Assembly (NCBI GenBank): GCA_027627705.1
Contig: CP091242.1
Span: forward strand, 670,076 to 734,075
DNA length: 64,000 nt
Reading direction: 5' to 3'
From: Hyphomonadaceae bacterium BL14
Lineage (GTDB): Bacteria; Pseudomonadota; Alphaproteobacteria; Caulobacterales; Maricaulaceae
Shown here one piece after another: positions 52,070-61,535 of the stretch (position 1 is its first letter; each line of letters starts with the position of its first letter). The notes beneath the pieces are model-generated. The model worked only from the letters and a program-made list of their open reading frames with translations, was not told the origin of the DNA and did not search any database. The position numbers and the translations under genes were made by a program.

Positions 52070-52918
52070 CTACATCCCCGGTCCCGGATTGGGCAGGGCA
52101 TATTCGCACAGCTCGTCGACGATGTAGGTGTACGCCTCGTCCACGCTGTCGGTGCGGTGGATGAGGTCAAGGTCGGCGGCGTTGATGGCACCGAACTCGA
52201 CCAGAGCCTCCAGATTGAGCACCTTGTCCCAGTAGTCCGTGCCGAACAGCACCACGGGCAGGCGCTTTTTCATCTTTTTGGTCTGGAGCAGGGTCAGGGT
52301 CTCGAACAATTCGTCCAGCGTGCCGAACCCGCCGGGCATCAGGACCAGCGCCTTGGCCGGATACAAAAACCAGAATTTGCGCGTGAAGAAGTAGTGGAAC
52401 TCGAAATTGAGGTCCGGCGTCACATAGGGGTTATTGGCTTCCTCCATGGGCAGGGTGATGCCCAGGCCCACCGTCTCGCCGCCCGCCTCCATGGCGCCGC
52501 GATTGGCCGCTTCCATGATGCCGGGCCCGGCACCGGTGCACACCACAAAGCGCCGCCCGCCGCACGGCTCGAGATTGAGCGACCAGTGGGTGAGCCGCTT
52601 GGCCAGCTCGCGCGCGTCTTCATAGTAGCGCGACATCATGACGGCACGCTGCGCCAGCTTCACCGCGTCCTCGCCGCCCTCAGCCTGCGCCGCGTCCAGA
52701 CGCGCCTGCGCCACATCGGCGGGCAGGACGCGCGCCGAGCCAAAGAACAAAATGGTGTCGTTGATCTCGCGCTGTTCGAAGCGCTCCTTGGGCTGAAGAT
52801 ATTCAGCCAGGATGCGCAGAGGCCGCGCTGTCGGCGAGTTCATGAAATCGGGATTGAAATAAGCCTCCAGCGGATCGCCCGGCTGGGTCTCCACTGGCAA
52901 CTCGATCATACGCTTCAT
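52070..52918 (-). CDS. LOG-family (TIGR00730-like) nucleotide-binding protein
   Basis: 282 residues with a Rossmann-like fold. The conserved PGGFGTLDELFETLTLLQ motif and VCTGAGPGIMEAANRGA place it in the LOG (lysine decarboxylase-like) family, whose members release cytokinin-type bases from nucleotide monophosphates or act on other nucleotides. The N-terminal extension of about 60 residues is longer than in plant-type LOGs. GAGGAG lies upstream of the chosen ATG at 52918. Same strand as ppa, about 100 bases downstream of it. Confidence 0.9.
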   Translation of the reverse strand: MKRMIELPVETQPGDPLEAYFNPDFMNSPTARPLRILAEYLQPKERFEQREINDTILFFGSARVLPADVAQARLDAAQAEGGEDAVKLAQRAVMMSRYYEDARELAKRLTHWSLNLEPCGGRRFVVCTGAGPGIMEAANRGAMEAGGETVGLGITLPMEEANNPYVTPDLNFEFHYFFTRKFWFLYPAKALVLMPGGFGTLDELFETLTLLQTKKMKKRLPVVLFGTDYWDKVLNLEALVEFGAINAADLDLIHRTDSVDEAYTYIVDELCEYALPNPGPGM

Positions 52919-53017
52919 CAACCGTCTCCTCGCACTGCATGTCCGGGGTGTAATCACACCATGCAGGCGGCGGCGAGGCGAGGGCGGCGCTCAGCGCCGC
53001 CCTGCTTGCATGACGGG

Positions 53018-53551
53018 TCAGCCGGCGGTCTTGGCCCGCTCGATGGAGTCCAGGATCATTTCACGCGCGCGCTCGACGCCGTACCAGCCCTGGACCTTCA
53101 CCCATTTGCGCGGTTCGAGATCCTTGTAGTGCTCGAAGAAATGGGTGATGCGCGCGATCTGCGCCTGGTGCACATCGGTATAGGTTTTCATCTCTTCATA
53201 CAGCGGCGTCAGCTTGGCGTGGGGCACGGCAAGGATTTTCTCGTCCTGACCGCTCTCGTCCTCCATCACCAGCACGCCGATGGGGCGCGCGCGCATCACG
53301 CAGCCCGGTACCAGCTCGGTCTGACCCAGCACCATCACGTCGATGGGGTCGCCATCCAGGGACAGGGTGTGGGGCGTGAAGCCGTAATTGCACGGATAGC
53401 GCATGGGTGTGTGCAGATAGCGGTCCACCCAGAGCGTGCCGGAGCTCTTGTCCAGCTCATACTTCACCGGCTGGCCGCCGAACGGCACTTCGATGATGAC
53501 ATTGATATCGTCGGGCGGGTTCTGCCCGATGGAGATGGCTTCAATGCGCAT
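53018..53551 (-). CDS. ppa: Inorganic pyrophosphatase (family I)
   Basis: 177 residues, the usual size of soluble hexameric bacterial PPases. The metal-binding signature is DGDPIDVMV (about residues 66-74). [15 protein letters not shown] and [13 protein letters not shown] are also typical. It hydrolyses pyrophosphate to drive biosynthesis. GGGGGACGACAC lies upstream of the ATG. Confidence 0.97.
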   Translation of the reverse strand: MRIEAISIGQNPPDDINVIIEVPFGGQPVKYELDKSSGTLWVDRYLHTPMRYPCNYGFTPHTLSLDGDPIDVMVLGQTELVPGCVMRARPIGVLVMEDESGQDEKILAVPHAKLTPLYEEMKTYTDVHQAQIARITHFFEHYKDLEPRKWVKVQGWYGVERAREMILDSIERAKTAG

Positions 53552-53713
53552 ATGTGTCGTCCCCCTTAATGGCGTATCGTTCGACGCGCTAACAAACCTG
53601 TGCGGCGCGCACAGGCAAGCGCTTTTGTGCAGTGCACACGTGTGCCGCGCCCCACAGGGCCATCAGCGCAACACCGATTGCGTCCCGCGCGGTGCGAGGC
53701 TAGCTTCCCTTCC

Positions 53714-54388
53714 ATGAACATGATCGCCCCCGCCTTGTCCCGCTTCGCCGGCGCGTTTGCCGCGCTGTTCCTTGTGTCGGCCACCTGGGCCCACGCCGAT
53801 CCCACTGCGCGCGAGACGGTGGTGGAGTATGGCGGACCCGACCTTGTCGTGATCGACACGGCGGACGGCCCGGTCGAGCTGATTGTGGAGGTCGCCGCCA
53901 GCGACGACGCGCGCCAGCGCGGCCTGATGCACCGCGAGTCGCTCGATCCCGACGCCGGCATGCTGTTTGATTTCCAGCGTGAGCAGATCGTCTCCATCTG
54001 GATGGAGAACACGCTGATCCCGCTGGATATTCTGTATATTCGCGCCGACGGGCGCATCGCCAAGATCATCGCCCACGCGCAGCCCATGTCGCGCCGCCAG
54101 CTCTTGTCGGACTTTCCGGTGCTCAGCGTGCTGGAGATCAATGCGGGCCGCTCCGCCGAGCTGGGCATTTCGCCCGGCGACATCGTGCGCCATGCCCTGT
54201 TCGGCAATGAAGCCACTGTTCAGCCCGAGCCCGAGCCCGAGCCCGAGGCCGGTCCGGGGCCTGAAGGCGATGACGGTGAGCCGGGCAATGACGAACCGGG
54301 TGATGAGCCTGGCGAGGGTGAGCCCGGTGAAGAGCCGGCAGACGAAGAGCCCGCCGGTGATGGCGGCGAGGGCGGGGATAACCGCTGA
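53714..54388 (+). CDS. Exported DUF192 protein with acidic C-terminal tail
   Basis: 224 residues. A signal peptide (about 1-28, ending TWAHA) precedes a DUF192 domain with the hallmark QRGLMHRESLDPDAGMLFDF, VSIWMENTLIPLDILYI and LEINAGRSAELGI. The last about 65 residues are an unusual Pro/Glu/Gly/Asp tail starting with PEPEPEPEPEAGPGPEG. DUF192 proteins are small, function unknown; the low-complexity tail is not part of the family and may bind metal or span the periplasm. Divergent from ppa. Confidence 0.88.
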   Translation: MNMIAPALSRFAGAFAALFLVSATWAHADPTARETVVEYGGPDLVVIDTADGPVELIVEVAASDDARQRGLMHRESLDPDAGMLFDFQREQIVSIWMENTLIPLDILYIRADGRIAKIIAHAQPMSRRQLLSDFPVLSVLEINAGRSAELGISPGDIVRHALFGNEATVQPEPEPEPEAGPGPEGDDGEPGNDEPGDEPGEGEPGEEPADEEPAGDGGEGGDNR

Positions 54389-54444
54389 ACCTGGCGTTCG
54401 CGCCGCTTGCGCCGCCGGGCGCGCGCGCGTAAACCCCGCTCATT

Positions 54445-54521
<77 letters not shown>

Positions 54522-54563
54522 TCTTACCCGCGCAAGCGGGATGCCGTTTGGGAGTTCGTCTCG

Positions 54564-54869
54564 ATGTTCGCCAAAATCTATCGTCCGGCGAAAACCGCGA
54601 TGCAGTCCGGCCGGGCCAAGACCCATGACTGGCTGCTGGAGTTTATCCCCTCCATGGCCAAGCGCCCGGACCCGCTCATGGGCTGGGCCTCGTCCAATGA
54701 TACCCGCCGCCAGATCCGCCTCAGCTTTGAGACCCGTGACGAGGCCGTGGCCTATGCCCAGCGTCACGCCATCCCGTTCCAGGTCTTCGAAGCGCGCGAA
54801 ACGCCGCGCCGCATCAAAACCTATGCCGGCAATTTCGCCTATGAGCGCAAGGAGCCCTGGTCGCACTAG
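54564..54869 (+). CDS. NDUFS4-like accessory subunit of respiratory complex I
   Basis: 101 residues matching the ETC complex I conserved region (18-kDa subunit/NDUFS4 type): AKIYRPAKTAMQSGRAKTHD, WLLEF and the C-terminal MGWASSNDTRRQIRLSFETR and YAGNFAYERKEPWSH. It is a supernumerary subunit shared by alphaproteobacteria and mitochondria, which supports the taxonomic reading. It lies between tRNA-Pro and tRNA-Arg, unlinked to a nuo operon here. Confidence 0.93.
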   Translation: MFAKIYRPAKTAMQSGRAKTHDWLLEFIPSMAKRPDPLMGWASSNDTRRQIRLSFETRDEAVAYAQRHAIPFQVFEARETPRRIKTYAGNFAYERKEPWSH

Positions 54870-54905
54870 GCGCGAGCGCCAGTCACCGGCCCGCCTTGCG
54901 CCCCA

Positions 54906-54982
54906 GGCCCTGTAGCTCAACTGGATAGAGCACCGGACTTCTAATCCGACGGTTGCAGGTTCGAGTCCTGCCAGGGTCGCCA
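54906..54982 (+). tRNA. tRNA-Arg (TCT anticodon)
   Basis: 77 nt with encoded CCA. Acceptor GGCCCTG pairs with CAGGGTC (one G-U). The anticodon arm is CCGGACTTCTAATCCG and the T-arm GCAGGTTCGAGTCCTGC. Confidence 0.96.
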
Positions 54983-55117
54983 GTTTGCTGTGTGTCCGAT
55001 CCCGGTGAGCCGCGGTGCCCCCGCCATGCCATCTGAACCCGGTGCTTATCTGTCCAGATATTTAGCTGCGCACCCCCGTGGCCTCTGATATTGGCGGTGC
55101 AACGGGAAGGGGTGACC

Positions 55118-56161
55118 ATGGCAGACGATCGCAGAGACCAGCTTCAATCCTTGAGCATAGACCGGGGCGGCGAAGCGCACAGCGCCGGGCCGAATGTGTT
55201 GCTTCAGGTGCTGATTGCCACGGTGTCGATCGCGATTGGCGTGGCACTGGCCTGGTTTTTGATCCCCGTCCTGACGTCATCCGATGAGCCGGCACCCGCC
55301 GCTGCGCCGCAGATTGTGGCTGAGGCGTCTGGCGTTGAAGCCGCTGCGCCCGCGGCCCAGCCCGCGCCGCGCCCCGCCGCGCGGGCGTCCGGCCTTGTGG
55401 CGTCGGGCTATGTCACGGCGCGCCGTCAGGCGACCGTGTCGGCGGAAATCACCGGCCGCATCCGCGAAGTGCTCATTGAGGAGGGCACAGTTGTCTCTGA
55501 GGGCGAGGTGCTCGCCAGGCTGGATGATGAGCGCGCGCGGCTGGACCTCGATCTGTTCGAGGCGCAGGCCCAGGCCGCCGAAGCACGCGCGCGCGCCCTC
55601 GGCAGCCAGCGCGCCGAGGCGCAGCTTCAGCTGGAGCGCGCGCAGCGCCTGGTCACCTCCGGGTTTGCCACAGAGGCCTCGATCACCGCTTTGCAGTCCC
55701 AGCGTGATTCGCTTGGCAGCCAGATCGCAGCCGCCCGCGCCGACTCGGCGGCGGCCCGCGCCCGTCTGGCCAGCCAGCTGGATTTTGTCGACCGCCATGT
55801 GGTGCGCGCGCCCTTCGGCGGCGTGGTGATCGCCAAGAACGCCCAGGTGGGTGAAATCCTGTCGCCGGGGTCTGCCGGTGGCGGATTCACCCGCACAGGC
55901 ATCGCCACCATTGTGGATATGAGCAGCCTGGAACTCGAAGTGGACGTCAATGAGGGGCAGATCCAGCGCGTTACTGCCGGGCAGACTGTTGAGGCAGTAC
56001 TCGACGCCTATCCGGACTGGCGTATCCCGGCGCGGGTGGAGGCAATCATCCCAACAGCCGACCGGGCGCGCGCCACGATCAAGGTGCGCGTGGCGCTACT
56101 GGAGCGGGATGCACGGATCCTGCCCGACATGGCGGCGCGCGTGACATTCGTCGACGGGTAG
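55118..56161 (+). CDS. HlyD/MacA-type periplasmic adaptor protein
   Basis: 347 residues. One N-terminal membrane anchor (about 26-52) is followed by an Ala/Pro linker. The biotinyl-lipoyl half-motifs are ASGYVTARRQATVSAEITGR and VVRAPFGGVVIAKNAQVGE, flanking an alpha-hairpin coiled coil (about 140-225) rich in Ala/Gln/Arg. The barrel domain ends with ARATIKVRVALLERD. It is the membrane-fusion component of a tripartite ABC exporter with the three downstream genes. GGGAAGGGG lies before the ATG. Confidence 0.92.
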   Translation: MADDRRDQLQSLSIDRGGEAHSAGPNVLLQVLIATVSIAIGVALAWFLIPVLTSSDEPAPAAAPQIVAEASGVEAAAPAAQPAPRPAARASGLVASGYVTARRQATVSAEITGRIREVLIEEGTVVSEGEVLARLDDERARLDLDLFEAQAQAAEARARALGSQRAEAQLQLERAQRLVTSGFATEASITALQSQRDSLGSQIAAARADSAAARARLASQLDFVDRHVVRAPFGGVVIAKNAQVGEILSPGSAGGGFTRTGIATIVDMSSLELEVDVNEGQIQRVTAGQTVEAVLDAYPDWRIPARVEAIIPTADRARATIKVRVALLERDARILPDMAARVTFVDG

Positions 56162-56234
56162 TGAACGCCCTATTGATATAATGTGCTTTATTATGTAAAG
56201 TTCAATTCGTAAGACGGATCGGGAAGGGATGCCT

Positions 56235-56930
56235 ATGGCCGAGGCGCTGTATCAGCTCAACAATCTTGCCAAGCGCTACACGCGCGGGCGCGAATCCATC
56301 ACCATTTTCTCCGACCTCACGATGACCATCGGTCAGGGCGAGTTCATTGCGATCATGGGGCCGTCCGGTTCGGGCAAGACCACCCTGCTCAACCAGCTGG
56401 GCGGCATCGACCGGCCCAGCTCGGGCGAGGTGTTGTTCGACGGCGCGCGCATTGACAATATGGCCCAGTCGAAACTGGCCAAATGGCGCGCCGCGAATGT
56501 CGGTTTCATCTTCCAGTTCTACAATCTGATGCCCACGCTGACGGCGGCCCAGAACGTGGAATTGCCGCTGCTGCTCACCAAGCTCTCGGGCAAGGAGCGC
56601 AAGCGCCGGGTGCAGACCGCCCTGGATATCGTCAAGCTCGCCGACCGCTCCGGCCACAGGCCCCGCCAGATGTCGGGCGGTCAGCAACAGCGCGTGGCCA
56701 TTGCGCGCGCGATCGTGGCCGATCCCAAAGTGCTGCTGTGCGATGAACCGACCGGTGATCTGGATCGCACCACCGCCGACGAGGTGCTGGGTACGCTCCA
56801 GCTTCTCAATGACGAGCTGGGCAAGACTATCATCATGGTGACCCACGACCCGGCTGCCGCGAAATATGCCAAGCGCGAACTGCACCTGGACAAAGGCCGG
56901 TTCGTCGAAGCTGCAGGCGCGCCCGCATGA
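56235..56930 (+). CDS. ABC transporter ATP-binding protein (MacB/LolD type)
   Basis: 231 residues. Walker A GPSGSGKTT, Q-loop FIFQFYNLMPTLTAAQNVEL, signature MSGGQQQRVAIARAI and Walker B LLCDEPTGDLD, then the H-loop in IIMVTHDP. The Asn-Leu-Met-Pro-Thr-Leu stretch and overall length fit the MacB/LolD/FtsE group. The ATG at 56235 is 7 bases after GGAAGG; ATG 56229 is too close. Its stop overlaps the permease start by 4 bases (ATGA). Confidence 0.94.
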   Translation: MAEALYQLNNLAKRYTRGRESITIFSDLTMTIGQGEFIAIMGPSGSGKTTLLNQLGGIDRPSSGEVLFDGARIDNMAQSKLAKWRAANVGFIFQFYNLMPTLTAAQNVELPLLLTKLSGKERKRRVQTALDIVKLADRSGHRPRQMSGGQQQRVAIARAIVADPKVLLCDEPTGDLDRTTADEVLGTLQLLNDELGKTIIMVTHDPAAAKYAKRELHLDKGRFVEAAGAPA

Positions 56931-58084
56931 ACGATGCCACGCTGATCCGCAAAAGCCTGTTCCGCAAGAAGACGCGGGCAATCCTGCTTGTGCTGTCGAT
57001 CATGACAGCCTTCCTGATCTTCGCCGTGCTGGGTGCCTTTTCGCGCTCGCTCAATTCCGGTGTCGATACTGCGGCGGCGGACCGCCTGGTGACGCTGAAC
57101 GCGATCAACTTCACCCTGACCATGCCCTACGCCTATTGGGGGCGCGTGGCGCAGGTGGACGGCGTTCAGGCGGTCACCCACGCCAGCTGGTTTGGCGGGT
57201 ATTATCAGGAGCCGCGCAATTTCATCCAGGCCTTCGCCGCGGACATTGAGAGCTATCTCCAGGTGTATGCCGAGCTGGAGCCGGTGGAGGGCGAGCTGGA
57301 GACCCTGTTCGCGCGCCGCGATTGCGCCGCGGTCGGCGCCGATCTGATGAACCAGTATGGATGGACCCAGGGACAGCGCATTCCGCTGAACTCAAACATC
57401 TGGCGCAAGGAAGATGGCTCACAGGTCTGGGATCTCGAGCTATGCGTTGTCTTCGACGCACAGGATCAGGACGTTCCGACGAACTATATTTTGCTGAACT
57501 ACGATTATTACAACGAGGCGCTGGCCTTCAACCGTGACCAGATCGGCTGGATCATTCTCACCACCGGGGATCCGTCCATCAATGACCGGGTCGCCCGGGA
57601 GATCGACGCGCTGTTCGCCAACTCGCCGGCGGAGACGGAGACGTCCACAGAGGCGGCGTTTGGCCAGGCCTTCCTGGAGCAGCTGGGCAATATCGGCCTT
57701 ATTCTGACGCTGGTGATCGGCGCGGCCTTTGCCACGATCCTGATGATCGTCGGCACGACCATGGTGATGGCGATCAATGAGCGCACCAAGGAAGTGGCGG
57801 TCATGAAGACGCTGGGCTTCGCCCCGCCGCGGATCTTCATTCACGTGCTCAGCGAGTCGGTGCTGCTGAGCCTGGTCGGCGGATTGATCGGGCTCGGTTT
57901 GGCGGCACTGCTGCTGGCCGGCGTCGGCGCGATGCTGGCCGGTCAGCTGCCGGGCCTGCGCATGACGGGTGAGATAGCAGGCCAGGCCATTGCGCTGATG
58001 GTCGCGTTCGGCCTGGTTACCGGCTTGATGCCGGCGATCAACGCCATGCGGATCAATATCGTTGACGGTCTCGGGAAGGAGTAA
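56927..58084 (+). CDS. ABC transporter permease (FtsX/MacB-like), first
   Basis: 385 residues with four membrane helices in FtsX-like order: one near the N-terminus (ILLVLSIMTAFLIFAVLGAF), a large periplasmic domain, then three helices with FATILMIVGTTMVMAINERT, VAVMKTLGFAPPRIF and a final LMPAINAMRINIVDGL tail. These match the FtsX/MacB core. It forms a heterodimer with the next permease (inference from order). Confidence 0.92.
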   Translation: MNDATLIRKSLFRKKTRAILLVLSIMTAFLIFAVLGAFSRSLNSGVDTAAADRLVTLNAINFTLTMPYAYWGRVAQVDGVQAVTHASWFGGYYQEPRNFIQAFAADIESYLQVYAELEPVEGELETLFARRDCAAVGADLMNQYGWTQGQRIPLNSNIWRKEDGSQVWDLELCVVFDAQDQDVPTNYILLNYDYYNEALAFNRDQIGWIILTTGDPSINDRVAREIDALFANSPAETETSTEAAFGQAFLEQLGNIGLILTLVIGAAFATILMIVGTTMVMAINERTKEVAVMKTLGFAPPRIFIHVLSESVLLSLVGGLIGLGLAALLLAGVGAMLAGQLPGLRMTGEIAGQAIALMVAFGLVTGLMPAINAMRINIVDGLGKE

Positions 58085-58089
58085 GGGCG

Positions 58090-59265
58090 ATGCTCAGACA
58101 GATCGGGGCCGTCACGATGATCAATCTGCGCTCCATCCCGCAGCGATGGGGCATGTCATTGGCGACCGTCTTGTCAGTGGCGCTGGTGGTGGGCGTTTTG
58201 CTGGGCTTCCTGGCGATGGCCAACGGCTTCCGGGCGACGGTGGACGGTACGGGGTCGGATGATGTGGCGGTGGTCGTCGGGGCCAATTCCCAGACCGAGC
58301 TCAATTCCGGGCTGGGCCGCGATGCGGTGCGCCTGATCGAGGCGGGACCCGGCATCGCCGTGGACGCGTCCGGTGATCCGATTATATCGGCAGAGCTCTA
58401 TGTCGTCGCCAATGGCCGCAAGCGGTCATCGGGCACGGATGCGAACCTGCCCCTGCGCGGGGTGGGCGAGAATGCGCCATCGCTGCGCAACGGCTTTTCG
58501 CTCACTCAAGGCCGCATGTTTGCGTCCGGCTCCAATGAGCTTGTGGTGGGCGAGGGCGTGCTGCGCGAGTTTGCCGGCTTCGAGTTGGGCGAAACAATCC
58601 GGCTTGGCCCCAATGAATGGCGGGTGGTGGGGATATTCTCCACGGGGGGATCGGTTTTCGATTCAGAAATCTGGGCCGATCTGGGCGTGATCCAGAATCT
58701 CTATCAGCGCACCGGGACCGTGCAGTCCGTGCGTGCGCGCCTGACCAGCCCGCAGGCTCTGGCCGAGCTGCAGGCCTATGTGGAGAACGAGCCGCGTCTC
58801 GAGGCCGACGTGTCCAGCGAGCGCCAGTTCTTCGCGTCCACCGCTGGCGGCACCTCGAATATCATCCTGTTCCTGGGCTGGCCGCTGGCCATCATCATGG
58901 CGGTTGGGGCGCTCGCGGGCGCGTGGAACGCCATGTACGCGTCTGTCGATGCGCGCACGCGCGAGATCGCGACCCTGCGCGCCATCGGGTTTGCCGGCTT
59001 TCCGGCCTTTGTCGGCACGATGGCGGAATCGCTGCTGCTGGCCTCCATCGGCGGACTGATCGGCGCGGGGATCACCTATCTGGTGTTCGACGGTGTATCG
59101 GCCTCCACGCTGGGCGGCGGCTTCACCCAGATCGTGTTCTCCTTCGCCGTGACCCCGGCCGCGATCGTCTCTGGCGTGGTGCTGGCTCTGGTGGTGGGTG
59201 CCGCAGGCGGCTTCTTCCCGGCGATCCGGGCCGCGCGGGTGCCGATCCTGAAGGCGCAGGGCTAG
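58090..59265 (+). CDS. ABC transporter permease (FtsX/MacB-like), second
   Basis: 391 residues, same layout as the preceding permease. N-terminal helix WGMSLATVLSVALVVGVLLG, a periplasmic MacB-type domain including GVGENAPSLRNGFSLTQGRM, then FLGWPLAIIMAVGALAGAWN, REIATLRAIGFAGFPAFVG and the C-terminal FPAIRAARVPILKAQG. It completes a HlyD-ABC-permease-permease export operon. The substrate is unknown. It converges with metC with a 4-base overlap. Confidence 0.92.
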   Translation: MLRQIGAVTMINLRSIPQRWGMSLATVLSVALVVGVLLGFLAMANGFRATVDGTGSDDVAVVVGANSQTELNSGLGRDAVRLIEAGPGIAVDASGDPIISAELYVVANGRKRSSGTDANLPLRGVGENAPSLRNGFSLTQGRMFASGSNELVVGEGVLREFAGFELGETIRLGPNEWRVVGIFSTGGSVFDSEIWADLGVIQNLYQRTGTVQSVRARLTSPQALAELQAYVENEPRLEADVSSERQFFASTAGGTSNIILFLGWPLAIIMAVGALAGAWNAMYASVDARTREIATLRAIGFAGFPAFVGTMAESLLLASIGGLIGAGITYLVFDGVSASTLGGGFTQIVFSFAVTPAAIVSGVVLALVVGAAGGFFPAIRAARVPILKAQG

Positions 59266-60404
59266 GCGGCCGCGAGCGCCTGCTCGAGATCGGCCCACAA
59301 ATCCTCCACGTCTTCCAGGCCCACGGAGAGGCGCAGCAGGGCGCCGTCCGCTGGCCATGGGGTGGCCGTGCGGATGAGCTGGCGGTCGCAAGGCAGGATC
59401 AGGCTTTCAAATCCGCCCCAGGAAAAGCCCATGGCGAACAGCTGGCAGGCCTCGGCGATGGCCTCGCCTTGCGCCTGGCTGGCGTCCTTCACGGTGAAGG
59501 CGAAGCAGCCGGCGGGGCCGTGGAACTGGCGGGCATAGACCGCGTGGTCGGGACTGGAGGGCAGCGCCGGGTGCAGCACGCGGGCGATGCGCGGGTGGGA
59601 TTCCAGGCGGCGCGCGAGTTCCAGACCGCTTGCCCCCGAGCGCTCGATCCGCAGGGGCAGGGTGCGAAGCCCGCGCAGGCACAAAAACGCGTCATCGGGT
59701 GAGACATGCAGCCCGTTGACCGTCTCTTGCGACTTGAGCCGCGCGGCGGCTTCGCCTTTGGCCGCCACCGAGCCCATCAGGAAATCGGAATGGCCACCGG
59801 CGTATTTCGTCAGCGCCTGGGCGGCGTAGTCGACGTCCAGCGCCAGCGGGTTCATCAACCAGCCCGCGCTCCAGGTGTCGTCGATCACGGTGGGCACGCC
59901 GGCCGCGCGCGCGGCATGGGTGATGGCGGGAATGTCCTGCAGTTCGAAGGTCAGCGAGCCCGGGCTCTCCAGTGCGATCATGCGGGTGGACGGCGTGATC
60001 AGGCCTGCAATGTCCGCGCCGATGCGCGGATCGTAATAGCGCGGCGTGACGCCCAGGCGTGGCAGCTCTTCGTCACAGAAGCGGCGCACGGGCCGGTAGA
60101 CCGAATCGGTGATCAGCGCCTCGCCGGGCCCGTTGATGGCCGCGCGCATGGCCAGCACCACGCTGGCGAGGCCTGACGGTGCCAGCGCCACATGCTCCGC
60201 GTCATAGAGATCCGCGATGGCCGATCGCAGTTCGTCATTGGGGCTCAGACCCCCGCGCCCGTAGTGATGATTGCCCGACGCCGGGGCGTACAGTGCCTGC
60301 GTGGTCTCGCCCAGGACGGTGGAGGCGCGCCGTACCGGCGGGTTCACCAGATGCAGGTCGTCGGCGCAGCGGCCTGAATGAATGAGGCGGGTATCGCGTT
60401 TCAT
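59262..60404 (-). CDS. metC: Cystathionine beta-lyase (PLP Cys/Met-metabolism enzyme)
   Basis: 380 residues of the Cys/Met metabolism PLP family. The PLP lysine is in ALTKYAGGHSD (about residue 195), the PLP-phosphate site in ALAPSGLASVVLAM and the Asp contacting the ring nitrogen in VIDDTWSAGW. The MGFSWGGFESL segment and the IRTATPWP loop are typical of MetC, which cleaves cystathionine to homocysteine. Nearby cysK also acts in sulfur amino-acid metabolism. A few family members act on cysteine, so a secondary desulfhydrase activity is possible. Confidence 0.9.
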   Translation of the reverse strand: MKRDTRLIHSGRCADDLHLVNPPVRRASTVLGETTQALYAPASGNHHYGRGGLSPNDELRSAIADLYDAEHVALAPSGLASVVLAMRAAINGPGEALITDSVYRPVRRFCDEELPRLGVTPRYYDPRIGADIAGLITPSTRMIALESPGSLTFELQDIPAITHAARAAGVPTVIDDTWSAGWLMNPLALDVDYAAQALTKYAGGHSDFLMGSVAAKGEAAARLKSQETVNGLHVSPDDAFLCLRGLRTLPLRIERSGASGLELARRLESHPRIARVLHPALPSSPDHAVYARQFHGPAGCFAFTVKDASQAQGEAIAEACQLFAMGFSWGGFESLILPCDRQLIRTATPWPADGALLRLSVGLEDVEDLWADLEQALAAA

Positions 60405-60469
60405 GTCGACGCGGGCCTTTGCTTTGGTTACACCACAAGGACTTTTCAGCGTTTAGGGTGGTTGGAGCG

Positions 60470-61531
60470 ATGACGCCAGCGTCTTTGTTCGACCTGTTTG
60501 CACCGCGCCGGCTGGCGCGGGCAGCGGCGGCCTTCGCCATGGGCTTCACCGTATCCCAGAGCCAGTACGAGGCGCTGGGCTCGGGGCTTGCCGAGATTCG
60601 CGAGCGCGGCGTGCTGGTCTGCGGGGTGGATACGGGCCTTGCGGGGTTCGCCGAACGCGATGCCGACGGGCGCTGGCAGGGGTTCGAGATTGATCTGTGC
60701 CATGCGTACGCCGCCGCCTTTCTGGGTGATGCGGACCGGGTTCGCTTTGTGCCGCTGACCTCCGCCGAGCGCCTGCCGGCGCTGGAGGAGGGGCGCATCG
60801 ACATTCTCCTGCGCTCAACCAGCTGGACCTTTACGCGCGCGGCCCAGATGCCGGTAACATTCGCCGGCACGTATTATTATGACGGGCAGGGCTTCATGGT
60901 GCCGGCGGATCTGGGCGTGGCCAGCGCGCGTGAGCTCGATGGCGCGCGCATCTGCGTCCAGGCCTCGACCACCAGCATTCTCAATCTCACCGACTTCGCA
61001 GAGACTTACGGGCTGACCCTTACGCCTGTCCTTGCCGAAACGCCGCTGGCCGCGCGCGAAGCCTTCGAAGCCGGGCGGTGCGATGTCGTCACAGCGGACG
61101 TGTCCGCGCTGGCCGGTCTGCGCCGGGCGCTGGCTGAGCCGGATGCGTTTGTGATTCTCCCGGACGTCATCTCCAAGGAGCCGCTGGGCCCGGTGGTGGC
61201 GGCGCGTGATCCGCGCTTTGCCGAAGCCACACGCTGGGTGCTGCACGCGCTGATCACCGCAGAGGAATACGGCGTCACCGCCGCCAATGCGCGCGAGCTG
61301 CGCGACATCGGCCGCAGTCCCGTCGTGCGCCGCCTGCTGGGCGCGGAAGGCGCCATGGGCGAAGGGCTGGGCCTGGACGCCGACTTCGCCCTCAACGCCA
61401 TCACCGCGCGCGGCCATTATGGCGAGCTGTTCGCCCGCCATCTGGGCACCCAGTCGCCCCTGCGCCTCGAACGCGGCCTGAACGCCCAGTGGAATGAAGG
61501 CGGTCTGCTCTACGCGCCGCCGTTCAGGTAA
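60470..61531 (+). CDS. Amino-acid ABC transporter substrate-binding protein (AapJ-like)
   Basis: 353 residues. A signal peptide (about 1-30) precedes the type II periplasmic binding fold: GVLVCGVDTGLAGFAERDAD, WQGFEIDLCHAYAAAFLGD, SWTFTRAAQMPVTFAGTYYY and the hinge-proximal ICVQASTTSILNL. This matches general L-amino-acid receptors (AapJ/BztA). No permease or ATPase gene is adjacent, so it is an orphan here. The ATG at 60470 begins the signal; the start could also be 60419. It is 4 bases from the convergent cysK stop. Confidence 0.88.
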   Translation: MTPASLFDLFAPRRLARAAAAFAMGFTVSQSQYEALGSGLAEIRERGVLVCGVDTGLAGFAERDADGRWQGFEIDLCHAYAAAFLGDADRVRFVPLTSAERLPALEEGRIDILLRSTSWTFTRAAQMPVTFAGTYYYDGQGFMVPADLGVASARELDGARICVQASTTSILNLTDFAETYGLTLTPVLAETPLAAREAFEAGRCDVVTADVSALAGLRRALAEPDAFVILPDVISKEPLGPVVAARDPRFAEATRWVLHALITAEEYGVTAANARELRDIGRSPVVRRLLGAEGAMGEGLGLDADFALNAITARGHYGELFARHLGTQSPLRLERGLNAQWNEGGLLYAPPFR

Positions 61532-61535
61532 GGCC

